A stretch of DNA of 64,000 nucleotides from Forficula auricularia (lineage: Eukaryota; Arthropoda; Insecta; Dermaptera; Forficulidae), in assembly GCA_024734495.1 (NCBI GenBank), contig JALMQS010000030.1, positions 6,504,191 to 6,568,190 of the forward strand. Reading direction: 5' to 3'. Shown here piece after piece: positions 1 through 10,828 of this stretch (its first letter is position 1; each line of letters opens with the position of its first letter). The position numbers and the translations under genes were made by a program. The notes beneath the pieces are model-generated. The model was not told the origin of the DNA. It saw only the letters and a list, made by a program, of their open reading frames with translations, and made no database searches.

Positions 1-43
1 GACGAAGATGGCACCGAGGATCTTCGATAACAGAAGTTTGGAC
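1..43 (-). CDS. Candidate coding exon, partial (runs off left edge), minus strand
   Basis: On the minus strand a strong acceptor precedes this stretch: about 37 bases of mostly pyrimidines (complement of 46-82) end in TTAG at 46-44, and the exon then runs to the window edge. All three frames are open over 43 nt. If the exon at 5177-5271 splices here, the frame with two leading bases applies and reads P-N-F-C-Y-R-R-S-S-V-P-S-S. That exon leaves one base over, so the junction codon would be GGT (Gly). I do not recognise the protein. Seen: acceptor, pyrimidine tract, open frame. Inferred: membership of the same transcript as 5177-5271 and 43409-43473. The exon is short and cut by the edge, so it could be chance. 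Confidence 0.42.
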
Positions 44-83
44 CTAAGAGTAACAATGAGTGGGAAGAGGAAAGTATAGAGAG

Positions 84-345
84 ATTAAATCTTCTTCTGT
101 TAATTGGTCAGTGTTAAGGAATTGATTAAAAAAAACAACTAATATTCCAAATGATGGGTCAAAAATGAAAATCTAGGCTCCTGTACCAAATTCAACAAAT
201 TTTTGTATACATAATCAGTGGGCTACTAGAAGACTAAAAATGCAAAAAGTAACCGCCCAAAAGGGAGGGGGGGTTGTAGAGTCAAAAAATGAAAATCTAA
301 AAGTCCTTGTATCAAACTCAACCAGAAGTGTATGGTAAAGTCAAG
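84..345 (+). repeat. Dispersed repeat family A, copy 1 (about 80-120 bp subunits)
   Basis: Subunits read AAAATGAAAATCTAGGC, then a variant of CCAAACTCAACCAAATTTTG, then ATACATAATCAGTGG and AGACTAAAAATGCAAAAA, followed by a G-rich run. One subunit lies near 160-275 and a second starts near 283. The same subunits occur at 15840-16091 (plus) and 50640-50830 (minus). No coding potential is seen. The element class is not recognised. Confidence 0.7.
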
Positions 346-900
346 TGGATGGCCACATCAGAACGTATCAATTTATTATTTACTAGCTGCAAGGCCCTCC
401 TTCGGCGGCCCTCTTGCAAGCCAGGGACACGCCCCCTGGACCCCCAACCCACGAACCCCCCCCCGAAACCCACCCAGCACCCCACCTCCTGGGGGTTTTG
501 GGGGAATTTTTAAACAAAAGTTATCAGAAATCACATCCTCTACAACTTTGCTCATAATAAAATTTGCCGTAGAGTTAATAGTTTAGGAGTTATTTGATAA
601 TTATCATTCGTGCGCCCCCCCCCCCCAACCCCCTTTTTGGGGTCAAAATATAAAAACTTTATATTGCTAAAAACGTAAGCTAGAAGGCATCTGATATGAA
701 ATTTCATAATAATCCTCTCAGCAGTTTTTACGTGAATCGTGAGCAACTTTTCGCGGAACCCACGGAAACATACATACAGACAGACAGACCGGAAATTTGT
801 TGAGGGTGTTTTCGTTCATAACTTTGCTTGAAACGTGTGAAACCAAAATTTGGCGTGATTTGGACTAATGTACAGACAAAACCTTAATTTTATATATATA
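346..900. repeat. Repeat-like C-rich and G-rich tract continuing family A
   Basis: This AT-poor stretch contains C-rich runs (440-470, 612-632), a CATACATACAGACAGACAGA motif near 769-788, and a TATATATATA run near 892-901. Short ORFs on both strands here come from low-complexity sequence and look non-coding. It resembles the downstream half of a dispersed insect repeat rather than a gene. Confidence 0.4.
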
Positions 901-1158
901 TAGATTAAGAAACAAGCAGATCCATTTCATTATTATTTATATTTAATAATTATATAATAAATTATATAGTTTTACTAAATGATACAATTATTATAATAGG
1001 TATGTTGATAAAAATTTGTTTGACTAAAAATTTATTTAAGATTTGCTAGTAAAAATTATGGTTTATAGGTACCTACTACATGTACTATATATCTATGAGG
1101 TGGCAAAAAAATTTCTCAGTCAAAATGACGTGGCGAATAAAAAAAGTTTAAGAAGCGC

Positions 1159-1375
1159 TGAATTAGTATATAAATAATAAAAGTTCTATTTTATTGGCGT
1201 TCCCCACTACTTTTCCGAATAGGGGTAGTTTACTTGTCGCGAAATATCGAATATTACAAAGAGCTTGATTTTCTGTAATTAAAGAATCTATAGGTACTTA
1301 CTTGGAGCAAGGAAAATGTTGTGAGTCTCAATTAGAGTATAAATAATAAAAGTTATATTTTATCGGCGTTCTTCA
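1159..1375. repeat. Direct repeat pair, 169-bp spacing
   Basis: About 45 bp at 1159-1203 (AATTAGTATATAAATAATAA, then AAGTT and TATTTTATTGGCGTTC) recur with few changes at 1329-1375. The spacing suggests an old local duplication. No gene is seen. Confidence 0.55.
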
Positions 1376-1439
1376 AAAAAAGAAGACATTTTTTTTTAGT
1401 TAGTTAACTAATAATCAGTGTAGGTAGAAATGTTATACC

Positions 1440-1700
1440 CGAAGCCTATAATGAGGCTAGAGCGAGATGGAACAACAACAACATCTCGACGTGACATACG
1501 AGAGAGCAGTTGCTAAGCTTTTGTAGTTGTGTTGGTGGATCTGTCCGTCTGTGTGTCTATATAAAGGGAGGCTTAATTGTTCCGCGGCGCCCGGGCGCGA
1601 ATAAATTGCGGCGTAACGAGATGTCGTTTTGTTATGTTTCAGTTCAGGCTCACCCACGGCAAAAGAACGAGCACGAGAAATTTTTTTTTCGATTGAAAAG
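1440..1700. promoter_or_regulatory. GC/CpG-rich island with TATA-like box; candidate promoter or enhancer
   Basis: The island is clearly GC- and CpG-richer than its flanks (CGCGGCGCCCGGGCGCG near 1582-1598). It contains TATATAAAG at 1558-1566, about 25-35 bases upstream of that CpG run, which is the geometry of a plus-strand core promoter. Open frames overlap it on both strands (minus 1457-1762, plus 1510-1725), but neither has a motif I recognise. I favour regulatory DNA over a small gene. No initiator or polyadenylation partner is evident. Confidence 0.3.
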
Positions 1701-1779
1701 ACACTCAGTGTTGGGTAGATTATGAAGGACATTAGAGCTAACTTGAGAAGAGTCGACGACAAAAGTAATTATTAATTAA

Positions 1780-2314
1780 TGAAGAATCTTCAAGTTTCCT
1801 TATATAATTGATATGAGGGAAAGTGTAAACTTTCTTGGTACACTCTCCACAAATTTCAGCGATCGGTTTGAACTAAAAATTTGAAACTTGACACAAATTG
1901 TAGCTCTTCTAAATTTCAGATCATACAGTTACACCTATACGAAAGCTCATCATTTAATATTTAGTGCCTGGAACACCGAGCGATGATCGGTAACTTTTTG
2001 CCACTAAATAGCTTAAGTTTCAAATTTCTAGGCTCTGCGACTTACCGAAGACGAGATATGAACGATTAAAATATTTATTTTAAGACACTCCTAATTTACA
2101 ACCCCTTCCTTTATTTAAATCGGATTAAAATTATACACAACTAATAACTCATGAAATTTTTAGCGAAATCGATAGAGCCGTTTTCGAGAAACGGATTCTA
2201 TATATACAAGAATTGCTCATTTAATAATATAAGTTTTTGTTTAGTATTTACAGCTGGAAGTATTGAAAACGATAAACCCTATATTTAATTAGAACTCGTT
2301 TTGTTTTGATAATA
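1780..2314. other. Non-coding, with a dispersed repeat
   Basis: Near 1885-1960 sequence such as GAAACTTGACACAAATT followed by CAGATCATACAGTTACA recurs in diverged form near 2833-2900 and more weakly near 12140 and 36290. No exon signals are seen. Confidence 0.45.
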
Positions 2315-2596
2315 CAGTAAAACCTCGTTTATTCGGATCGGATTTGTAGTCATTTTATTTTAATATATATTCACATAAATAATAATTTTCAACTCTGATA
2401 GCAAGAACGTAATTATAATTTCACCAAAAATTCTTTTTTTAACAATTCTATGTAATTTTGATATAAACATGTTTTTTATATCGTAATAAATTCAAATTCT
2501 CTTATTTGAAGATTTGTTTTGTTTTTATTACCCTTATATCCAAATTATCCGGTTTGCCTTTGGTCCCAGTTAGTCCCGATTAACGAGGTTCTACTG
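2315..2596. mobile_element. Pogo/Tigger-like MITE
   Basis: The left end is CAGTAAAACCTCGTTTATTC. The right end, read on the minus strand, is CAGTAGAACCTCGTTAATCG. These terminal inverted repeats of about 20 bp match the CAGTARAACCTCGTTWATCG type known from pogo/Tigger elements of the Tc1-mariner superfamily. A TA sits directly left (2313-2314), while the right flank reads AT, so that side of the target duplication is altered. The interior (282 bp in total) is AT-rich with no transposase remnant, so it is non-autonomous. Confidence 0.75.
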
Positions 2597-2599
2597 ATC

Positions 2600-4676
2600 A
2601 ACATTTTGGCACTAGAATAAAATTTCTTTCTTTCATGAGCGAAGGAACTAACAAATTTCTGAAACCTCCGATCATAATAGGCATCACCATGAAACAAATT
2701 ATCACAAAAGCATGAGGCTGTCACAATCATTTTATAAATTTGATAGTCAAAGTGGCGGTTTGATATTGACATTTGGTAGACGTAGTCTGACTGTTTTTGT
2801 ACTTGAGAATTTATCGTTCTGAGTTACGATGTTGAAACTTGACACAAATTTAAGATCTCTTTTTCAGATCTTTAGTTACAGGTTACAGCTCTACAAAAGC
2901 TATTCATTTAAACTTTTTTTTTTGAATTTTCAACCGAAGAGAATTGAAAACGAAAAATCCCATTTAATTAGAGCTTCGTTTTTGCAATAAAACATTTTGG
3001 AACTAGAATAAATTTCTATTTTTGGTTCTCGATTCAAGTACCTGAATGCAAGCATTCAGAAAGAGAATCAGAAAATCATGCTGGATGTGGTTCTATGTAT
3101 GTTTTAGACATTTCTAAAACAAATAGAATTAAACGTTCCGCCATAGCGTATCGAGTAATCCATGATGTTATGGGATCTTATGTGTACCTTGTTTATAACA
3201 TTTTTAGGGTTCTGTTTAAAAACTAATAACGGGACCATATTAATGTTGCTACAATGTTTGGTATGTCAGAGGATTGTAGCTCGATAAGGTAAATAATATT
3301 AAAATTTCAACTTAAGAAGTTATACGTATTCGATTTCACATAAATCAAAAATGGTAGGTATCAAAATTTTAATAGAATGATTATTTTGGAGAAGGTTGAA
3401 TTTTATATGGTGTCAAAAATAAAATAGACATTTTTATCACAGGTGTGAGATATCTCTGTAAACGTCATCATTAAGTAGAATTATATTTAATTTTTTTAAT
3501 TTATTATAATTTAAAATAAGTATTTTAGAGAGTTCTAAAGTGGTCGTTTTTAGGTGAGTTTTGTACATGTCAGTATTTTAGAAAAAGGCTCAACTAAAGG
3601 TAATGGAAAAATTCACGCATTGTCTTCTTATCAATGCCAAATGAAAACGAATTTGATAACTCAAATATTTTGGAAGTTATAGATACAGAAACCCTCCGTA
3701 TCGATCCGACGCATTGGACCGACAAACCATATATAAAATGTAGCTATAATCTTTTATTATATTTTTTATTTTACATAATAATGATTAACATTGATAATTG
3801 AAATTTTTACTTTTGGTTTTGTTTCAAGTCCTAAAATTAAATCATCAAAAATCTCTTCAACAAAAATAAACAAAGAAATTAAAATTTTATTAGGTAGGTA
3901 TGTCAATTTGTTTACCTTCCAATCAACAAGAGTTACTAAAATTTGTCCTTAGATGTTGTTTTATGTTCTTCTCTATTAACGTTACAAGTTGCTACATGGT
4001 CATAAATCATCCGAGAAAGGTTCTCTTCTCTTCTTACTTCTGGGATTTCTTCTTGAACAATCAATACCATAACCATATTGTGGATTTTCTTGTTAAGATT
4101 TTATTCTTTTGCTAAGTCAATAAGTCAATATTTTTTTAATGCTTAATTAAAATTCTTTTTCTAACTCCGAGATAATTTTTTTAAAGGAAGATATAATTAT
4201 TAAAATCGAAAATCAAAGAGAGTGATATCTTCTTGATCTGAGATGTTATAGATAATTTTCAGGGAGCGAACCCAAGTTTCAAAAAGCCATTAGCCGATTA
4301 TGTGAGGCAAACCCATCTGACATCTTAAAAATTTCGATTTTGATATTATTCGAAATTTAAAAATTCATTCATACCATTTAGAAATAGATAATTGTTTTGA
4401 AGGATCACAGAAGAAACCCGGATAGGTTTTTAGTTCTTAGGTTCGATTTCCGTCAGTTAAAACATCCCGAGTCGAAATTTAAACCCTACATTAAGCCTGC
4501 TAATGTAGTTTTTATTTAGGGGTCAAAGTAGATTCTATTTCCATGTTAAATTAGGTCAGACTTTGGACCGCAAAGCGGTACAAATTTCCAGTTTTGCTAC
4601 TTTGGGGTTCAAAGTCGGTTCTGATGGGAATGAAAATTAGGGCCTATTTTGGACCCCTATAACCTATTGGATCATA
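2600..4676. other. Non-coding AT-rich stretch; one old repeat
   Basis: Near 2825-3015 there is a second diverged copy of the repeat at 1885-1960. The rest has no recognisable exon, RNA or transposon. The open frame at 3900-4115 is AT-driven, with no motif. Confidence 0.5.
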
Positions 4677-4770
4677 ATAAAATAATAAATAAATAAATAA
4701 TAATAAATAAATAAATAATAATAAATAATATATAATAATAATAATAATAATTATTATTATTATTATATTG
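4677..4770. repeat. (AAT/AATA)n simple repeat with inverted (ATT)n end
   Basis: Runs of AATA and AAT change to ATT at about 4751, so the end can fold into an AT hairpin. Slippage-type low-complexity sequence. Confidence 0.85.
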
Positions 4771-5176
4771 TTTTTATTTTTTTTAATAGTTGCAGGGATA
4801 TTTACCCAAGGCCAAAATTTATGTACAAAAGTTGTTATTTACATATTCACAAATGAATGAATATGAAGATGTAATTTAAGGCTTTATGGATGGAAACCAA
4901 AATACATGACAATCACCCGGGTGGTTCACTGTAGACTTTTTGGAATAAAATATTTTTATCATCGAATAATGAGCATATGTTAAAATGATATCGTTGTCTT
5001 GTTTGATAAATACCAATGATAGATAGGAAACTCATAAAGACATTAGATGACGTTCTTCAGCGTCACTTTTAGAGTTAGAATCTGTAATAAGTAAGAATTT
5101 AATATAATATTTAAATAATTTATAAATATTGAGGTTAATTACTAAAGAATTTTATTTTAATATAAAGAAGACTTGC

Positions 5177-5271
5177 CTGGCTCACAATCACTGATGTGTT
5201 CACCAGTATCCATTCTATTTTCGTAGTAATTCATGTTACCTCCAGGAATTTCATAATGATAATACTGTTGC
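5177..5271 (-). CDS. Candidate 95-bp coding exon, minus strand, GC-AG donor
   Basis: Read on the minus strand, the exon starts after ATATAG and ends CAG followed by GCAAGT (5176-5171), the consensus of the rare GC-AG intron class. One leading base is followed by 31 open codons that include QQYYHYEIPGGN near the start and DTGEHISDCEP at the end. One base is left over. It is Tyr/Gly/Glu-rich, with no domain I recognise. The entry phase fits the 65-bp exon at 43409-43473 (frame 1, two bases left over) and the exit phase fits 1-43. The acceptor has only a weak pyrimidine tract. GC content is above the flanks. It could still be a chance open stretch. Confidence 0.48.
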
Positions 5272-5274
5272 CTA

Positions 5275-6479
5275 TATCATGTTAAGATTACTGATTTCTC
5301 GAGAAAACTTATCTTATTTACTGTTCGTAAGAACTCGACTCGGGATTTTCAGATTAACTTTTAAGTTTTATTTTGATTCCTTTTTCAATTCGCATTTATT
5401 AAATAATTAGAAAAAAAAAGTTTAGGAAGGATAGGTAATTTCAGAAAATCCAACCGATTTAAATATTACATATCGAAAATAAATTAATTTTTTTTGAATT
5501 GAGAACTCGATTTTCAATTCAATTCACTTTAATAGAAATAAATAAATACTAAATTATAATGCATCTATTATATGCATAGAATTATCACATAAACACATAT
5601 ATAGTATATTTATTTATTTATATATGAATGCAAGGCCATGCCAATTATTTTCAAATTTATTTGATTCTTTGTCTGAAAAATTTCTATTCAGAAACGAAGA
5701 AAACGCGGCAAAAAATTGAAAACTTTAGAAAATTTATATTCTATTTAATTTAAATAGAAACCCAACGGATCGATAAAGAAAAAACGAATAAAAAGTCTGG
5801 GTTTTTTTATACAAGGCTATTATTGTATTGATTTTTTCAATATCAAAATTTACAATGGATAAAGGATATGGATTTTACAATATCTCAGATAGAGCGTTCG
5901 AATATTCTAATTCTTATCTTTAAGAGAAAATCAAAGAGGATGGATGTTGCCTTCTGAATCTTGTTTATGATGAACCCTAATAATAACAAATAAGCCAGCC
6001 AAGTGATGGTTCTGTACTTTATAATTAATTCCCACAATACTTGAGATTTCAAATTCGTTCTTATTTGCCGTTAGTATGAAGGGAAAGGATGAGTTGTAGA
6101 ATTTCTTCATATTTTTAAGTTAAGCCTTCTCTAAGCGCCGACAAGTACAAAATTCATCTAAAAACAGTCACTTTGGATTGCTACAGATATATTTGTTGGT
6201 TTGTTCAAGGGTATGTTAAATTCTAACCTCAGAAAAGCACAAAACTGTTATAGGATGTGGTTACAAACTTGCTTCTTCGACCCTTTTAAACCTGAAGAAA
6301 GAGAGAAGATATTCTGAAACGTCCATTTTTAAGAGAATTAAAATGAATAACTTTTTTCACTTTCTTTCCATCAATTTATATAGGATATATCAATCCGTCT
6401 CCAAAAGAAAGTAGGTATTTATAATTTATTAAATAAAAAAGTTGTTCCCTAACAAGCAATGACTTTCACTTAAAACTAA
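5275..6479. other. Non-coding AT-rich stretch, nothing recognised
   Basis: Only short A/T homopolymers and TATATA runs are seen. There are no paired splice signals, inverted repeats or RNA-like motifs. Confidence 0.5.
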
Positions 6480-7160
6480 AATGCTTTCTGTAAATGAAAT
6501 TCCTCCCTTATTGGGACCATGTTTTTCCGAAAAATAAAATTCTACTACTACAGTAAAATGAACTTTAAATTTCAAGATTTTTTATCAAAATGATATTTTT
6601 ATGATATATATATATATAATATTAGTAAAATCACATTAGACTCATGCAAAAATACAAAAATAAATTATAACTTTACTTTTTGCTTGTATTAATTAAATAC
6701 GCATTAGAATAAAATTGTGTTGTAAGATTATAATACTGGTATGTAATACTCGTATTACTAAAAAGTTTTGAGGCCGGACCTCCCATTTTGTTGTAGTAAA
6801 ATTATATAAGAAATTTTTAACACTGTAATTATTAGCTTTCTACCAAAATTGAAGCATTTTCAAAGGGATTTTGGTGAAAAACACGATAGACATGACATCG
6901 CTTTCGAGATTGGTATAGTAGAATTAATAAATTATGCCTTCTATAATGAAAATTTTTCCCTTGTTGGGAACTACCTCTTTCCAATAAAATCGAATTCTAC
7001 TATCAGCAAAATGAACTTTAAATTTCAATATTTTTTTAGTAAATGATATATTTTTATCATTATTTACCATAATATAAGATTAATTTGAACGAAACTAATA
7101 AATATTAGTTTTCTACCAAAATTAAAGCATTTTCAAAAGGGTTATTGATGAAAACACTAT
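6480..7160 (+). repeat. Diverged local tandem repeats (about 450-bp and 275-bp offsets)
   Basis: A block with AAAATGAACTTTAAATTTCA occurs near 6557 and 7009. A second block, TTTCTACCAAAATTRAAGCATTTTC, occurs near 6836 and 7111. Together they indicate an array of about two diverged repeat units. The short frame at 6849-7046 lies within it and is not credible as a gene. Confidence 0.55.
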
Positions 7161-7384
7161 AGGTGGAACATAGGCGCCGGAGGCGGGGGTTTAAGTCCCC
7201 TGACCTTTGAAGTGTGGGGGGCGAACTGCTTGTTTGTTTTTTTGTAATGAAGTAATTTCTTAAAAAAATTTTTAAAATATATTAAAAATTTATTTTTTTG
7301 TTTCCTATTTTAAGTGTTAAAATGTATTTATTTCGTCCCTCCTAAAAAATTAAAACTCTGACGTCTCTGTATGAAATGAACATC

Positions 7385-7545
7385 TCTTCGAGATATATAG
7401 AATTAATAATTACATGTAAAATCAAGTAAAGTAATCCTTCCTGACATCTAATGGCAGAAAGCTATCGGGAAAACAAAATCACCCATTAGAATAATACTTT
7501 TATTCCCTGTTAACTGGAGCCTCTGATTTTTGCCCATTTTCAGAT
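7385..7545 (+). repeat. Dispersed repeat family B, copy 1
   Basis: The block runs from GATATATAGAATTAATAATT through CTGACATCTAATGGCAG and CCCATTAGAAT to TAACTGGAGCCTCTGATTTT. It aligns over its length with 13470-13630 and in part with 38005-38110, all in the same orientation. It is probably a transposon fragment of unknown class. Confidence 0.6.
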
Positions 7546-7600
7546 TCTTTGTTTTCATAGAATTTTCAAAAAAAAAAAGTTAATTTTATTTAAATCATAC

Positions 7601-7657
7601 CACGTCCTAGGGGCTCAGCAGCAACAGGCAGCCCTGCATTGCCAGTACAGGCAGAAG
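7601..7657 (-). CDS. Candidate 57-bp microexon, minus strand
   Basis: A markedly GC-rich 57-bp island lies in about 30% GC surroundings. On the minus strand it is preceded by TTATTCTTTGGTCACAG (pyrimidine-rich acceptor) and followed by GTATGA (donor-like). Only the frame with two leading bases is open, reading S-A-C-T-G-N-A-G-L-P-V-A-A-E-P-L-G-R, with one base left over. The length is a multiple of three and entry and exit phase are both 1, as in an in-frame cassette exon. That phase does not match the exon at 5177-5271, so it would belong to another isoform or gene, or be a conserved non-coding island. The plus strand is also open (AQQQQAALHCQYRQKL) but has a poorer donor. Confidence 0.35.
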
Positions 7658-7660
7658 CTG

Positions 7661-8450
7661 TGACCAAAGAATAATATGAAAATAATATTTTCAAAAAATA
7701 AAAAAAAATCCTAATTTTGATTAGTGAATTTGAAAAATTTACATTCACACACAACTCAGTTCAAAAATACTTTCTCATATCGAACGTGTTAATTTTTTAT
7801 TAACATTCTAATTATTTTCCGAAAATGTATTAATTAATTATCCGCCAAGTGAGATTTCTTTAATTTAATTGCCCGCTGGACTCGTGTTTTTTCTTTCATT
7901 CCTCCCACGCCATATATCATTTGCTTTCTATTGCTAAATAACTACCGATGCATCTTTTTCCTTTCTCTATATTTGGTTTGACGATGCATCGCAACTTCTT
8001 CCCGCACTCGATTAGATTTACCCACTCACACAGACACACTCATATATACACATACACCTATAACTATATACATACGATTATTTCTTCTATCCAATGAGAT
8101 GTTCCATTTTCCACTTAAAGCGCGATATATCGATAAATAGAACTCGTTAGTGAGAATTATTAGGCAATATTTTTTATATTTTATTGGAATATTAATCAAA
8201 TTAGTATAATAGAGGTGAGGAAGGGAAAACAAGTACCAGGAAATTTATTCGATTTCTTATACTAGATAGAAAGGAGAGAACGGTTACTTGATAGAATGTA
8301 TTTCGGAAGATCAATCAATAGATGGAAACATTTTATAGTGCCCTTTAAAACCTAATTAATCATTAAAATATTTTTTTAAATGAGGAGAAATTTTTTGTAT
8401 AAGCTTAGCTCACGTGGGCAGTAGTTCTAACATTAGAAAATAAAATGAGA
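7661..8450. other. Non-coding stretch with CA/TA-rich microsatellite-like tract
   Basis: An imperfect CACA/TATA tract spans about 8020-8075. Conserved-looking AT-homeobox-type words (TAATTA) occur near 7830-7840. No exon signals are seen. Confidence 0.4.
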
Positions 8451-8510
8451 ACCTCTTCATTTTTGAAGTCGGTTAATAAAGGAATTATTGTATTTTATTT
8501 TTATTTTATC

Positions 8511-8605
8511 CATACCGAAACATGGATAAAGTATTGAAATCGGTTTCGCGTCAAGCCCGACTCAAAGGGTCATCGGATAAAGTCTACTGAACCCATGGTT
8601 AAGTA
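8511..8605 (-). repeat. Dispersed repeat family C, partial copy
   Basis: The sequence ATAAAGTATTGAAATCGGTT, then CGCGTCAAGCCCGACT and TAAAGTCTACTGAACCCATG, is the reverse complement, diverged, of the blocks at 43620-43870 and 60300-60545. A relic of a different family (TTTTTGAAGTCGGTTA) sits just left, at about 8459-8474. Confidence 0.6.
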
Positions 8606-8609
8606 TTAT

Positions 8610-9415
8610 ATTTTATCTTTTAATCGATACATTTTTATATCAATTGACAAATGTAAACTGTTCGAAGCCTGTCGGAGCTTGGATAAGGTATAACAAAAAA
8701 GTTTTTTGAAATTTATTTTCAAATTTATCCATTAAAATGAACAAAATAATTCGCATGATGAAATGTCGAACTCTTCTTGGGTTTTCATCTGATTGAGATT
8801 ATTATAGTAAATTAAGTAAAAGTTTATATCCCAAAATCTTTAGATTTTTTAAAATATATATTTTGAGATCTTCGCCCCAAATGGATAACTGCTTTGTGTG
8901 AGTGAGGGTAGGTGTCAGAAAGTAATTCTAGTAAGCTATGACTTATTGTCTATTGCATTCTTAGTTTTTTCCGATCTTATATTTTGAGAGTTCACACAAA
9001 TGAATTAGTCCAAAGATTCTCTTTTTTATAATAATAGTATTTGTGATAATAGTTCCTCAGGGAGAACAATTTTTATTCGACTAAAACTCCTCTAGACTTG
9101 TCAGGACCAGGCAGGGACTTCAAACCTTCTATCGACACCCTTTTCGGAAAATCATTCATTTTAATTGCCGCTTGAAACTATGCAACAACTTATTTCATTT
9201 CGAGAACCAATATACTTTTCAAAACAAAAAATGCTTTTATAGAAATATTTGAAATAACGGATAATAATTTGAAAATTTAAAGATCCTTCGTTAAATTTTG
9301 AAATTGACCTTATATACTTATGTATTTATGAAAATACTCTCAATGTTTGGAATTTTAGGGATGCGCCACATCCAGAGCATCCATGGACCGCACGCCAATG
9401 GTATGTATATATATA
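8610..9415. other. Non-coding AT-rich stretch, nothing recognised
   Basis: No paired splice sites, hairpins or repeats stand out. A GC-richer spot at 9360-9400 (CACATCCAGAGCATCCATGG) is too short to interpret. Confidence 0.45.
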
Positions 9416-9420
9416 AATAA

Positions 9421-9600
9421 ATACAAATATTTTTATAAAAAACAATCTTTAAACGTTTATTAAAATACGAAACGTTTCGGGAGAATATTTCCCTTTATCA
9501 ATGCAATTTAAATAAATTTGAAAAAAAATGCTTTATGTAATATTTTTTCTTTTTCCCGAAATTTTTGATATTTTAATAAACGAAGATTGTTTTTTAAACA
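9421..9600. repeat. Inverted repeat with GAAACG-type motif ends
   Basis: The left arm (about 9436-9480, AACAATCTTT then TTTATTAAAATACGAAACG) is inverted at about 9553-9596 (CCCGAAAT... AATAAACGAAGATTGTT). Read on the minus strand, 9501-9475 has TTGATAA, then GGGA/TCCC hairpin arms, then GAAACG. This is a degenerate version of the CTGANGA-hairpin-GAAA motif seen elsewhere in the window. An inverted pair of such ends recalls Penelope-like element termini. No RT is present. Confidence 0.55.
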
Positions 9601-9616
9601 ATTTATAATTAAAAAA

Positions 9617-9871
9617 AAAATAAGGACTTCAAATTACCCGTGTATCGTTTATGTGCTCATAAGAATTGAAGAGTTACGTTATTTTGTCAATGATCAATAT
9701 CATCAAAACTTGACCAAATTAATATGGGACCACCCCTAAGGTATCCCATTTCCAATAAAAAAACAATCATCGAAATTGGTCCTCGTGGTATAGAAATTAT
9801 CATTGAACAAACTTAAAAAAAAAGATTCTATCGAATTGAGAACATCCTTCTTTTTTTTTTTTGAAGTCGTT
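9617..9871 (-). repeat. CCGACTTCAAAAA repeat family, minus copy
   Basis: The reverse complement begins with CGACTTCAAAAA and GTTCTCAATTCGATAGAATC and continues colinearly with the plus-strand copy at 58026-58395. Shared words include CTTGACCAAATTAATATGG and TCATAAGAATTG near the distal end. It is similar to repeats widespread in insects that begin ACCGACTTCAAAAAGGAGGA. No ORF is present. Confidence 0.7.
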
Positions 9872-10080
9872 TAAAAAGATTTGTATTTATTCAAAATCAA
9901 AATTAAAATACCAAGCCATTGATATAGGAAGAAATTCTCCCCAAACCTTTGATATTTTCAATAAAATTCTTCAATGTAAACAGCTATATATTAAAAAACT
10001 GTGTCAAAATCGATTTGAAAGGATTTTGAATGAAATATGCCCCTATTATAATTGAATATAATAAGAGAATAATTTCGATT
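9872..10080. other. AT-rich, nothing recognised
   Basis: A short open frame (9861-10055) lacks motifs and starts inside the adjacent repeat. I do not call it a gene. Confidence 0.4.
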
Positions 10081-10084
10081 AGAT

Positions 10085-10225
10085 TAGCGAATGTCATGGC
10101 GCGAGTGAACGTGTGAAGCAATGGCGCTCAGAGCTGCAGGTGCACAGGAGATTTCATTCAAAGGTCAAAGAAAAATCCCTCCCGGGTAGCAGGGACGGGG
10201 ACGGGGGGGCTCAATAGACAATAAG
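10085..10225. promoter_or_regulatory. GC-rich island; candidate enhancer or unassigned exon
   Basis: The island contains TTCAAAGGTCAAAG (10158-10171), which holds AGGTCA nuclear-receptor half-site sequence, and a G-rich run at 10193-10208. On the plus strand one frame is open for about 43 codons from 10088 and includes ERVKQWRSELQ, directly followed by GTGCAC at a possible but weak donor. I cannot decide between regulatory DNA and a coding exon. Confidence 0.28.
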
Positions 10226-10825
10226 GAATTATAACCAATTGAAAATCGAACGGCAGTTTCGATTTTTTTTTCTTTTCTTCTTTTACTTCGGAGATAGAAG
10301 TTATCGATGAAGAAACAAGACTTGGGAAGCAACCAACTTTGCATTTTGCAGCTTACATAAAATGAACGCCCCGCTTTCGAAGCATTTAATAAATAATTTC
10401 AATGGTTTGCACCCATATTGAAATGAGTTGTAGAGAACGTAAATATGAAAGAAGCAAAACAAAAGAAGATTAAATCGATATAAGAAATTCGAAGATGGTA
10501 TCTTGTTGAAATTGTAAAATGTTCATTTTTTTAGAAATTTCCTAAAAAGTAAAGCAAATCTGCGAAATTCATTTGATGGCGTTAAAGATTAGAGTTTTTG
10601 TGACGAATAACCAAAAATATTTCAAATAATATTATAGATTTTATGATTTAGTGGTTGAATTGTTTATCAAAAGAAAAATTTTGGCTGCCACTACCTTAGA
10701 TTTGACATTTTCGATAAGATACCTATTCTCAACATCAGAATGCACAATATTTCAGTAGCTAATTCTGAAATCATTTTCAAAAGCTTGTGAAGTTATTTCA
10801 AGAGATTGACATGTTACTTTCTTAT
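10226..10825. other. Non-coding AT-rich stretch, nothing recognised
   Basis: No splice-site pairs, repeats or RNA signatures are noticed. Confidence 0.45.
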
Positions 10826-10828
10826 TTA

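Noticed and set aside
307..586. Proline-rich frames near the left end
   Set aside because: They come from C-runs in repeat sequence and have no splice context or recognisable domain.
1300..1312. Minus-strand GTAAGT donor
   Set aside because: It lies between the copies of a local direct repeat, with no acceptor or open GC-richer exon upstream.
1457..1762. 101-codon minus-strand frame
   Set aside because: No domain, CCCC-type cysteine run from a simple repeat. The CpG-rich stretch is better explained as regulatory DNA.
4436..4452. B-box-like GGTTCGATTTCC
   Set aside because: No A box, stem structure or SINE tail nearby. Single motif match only.
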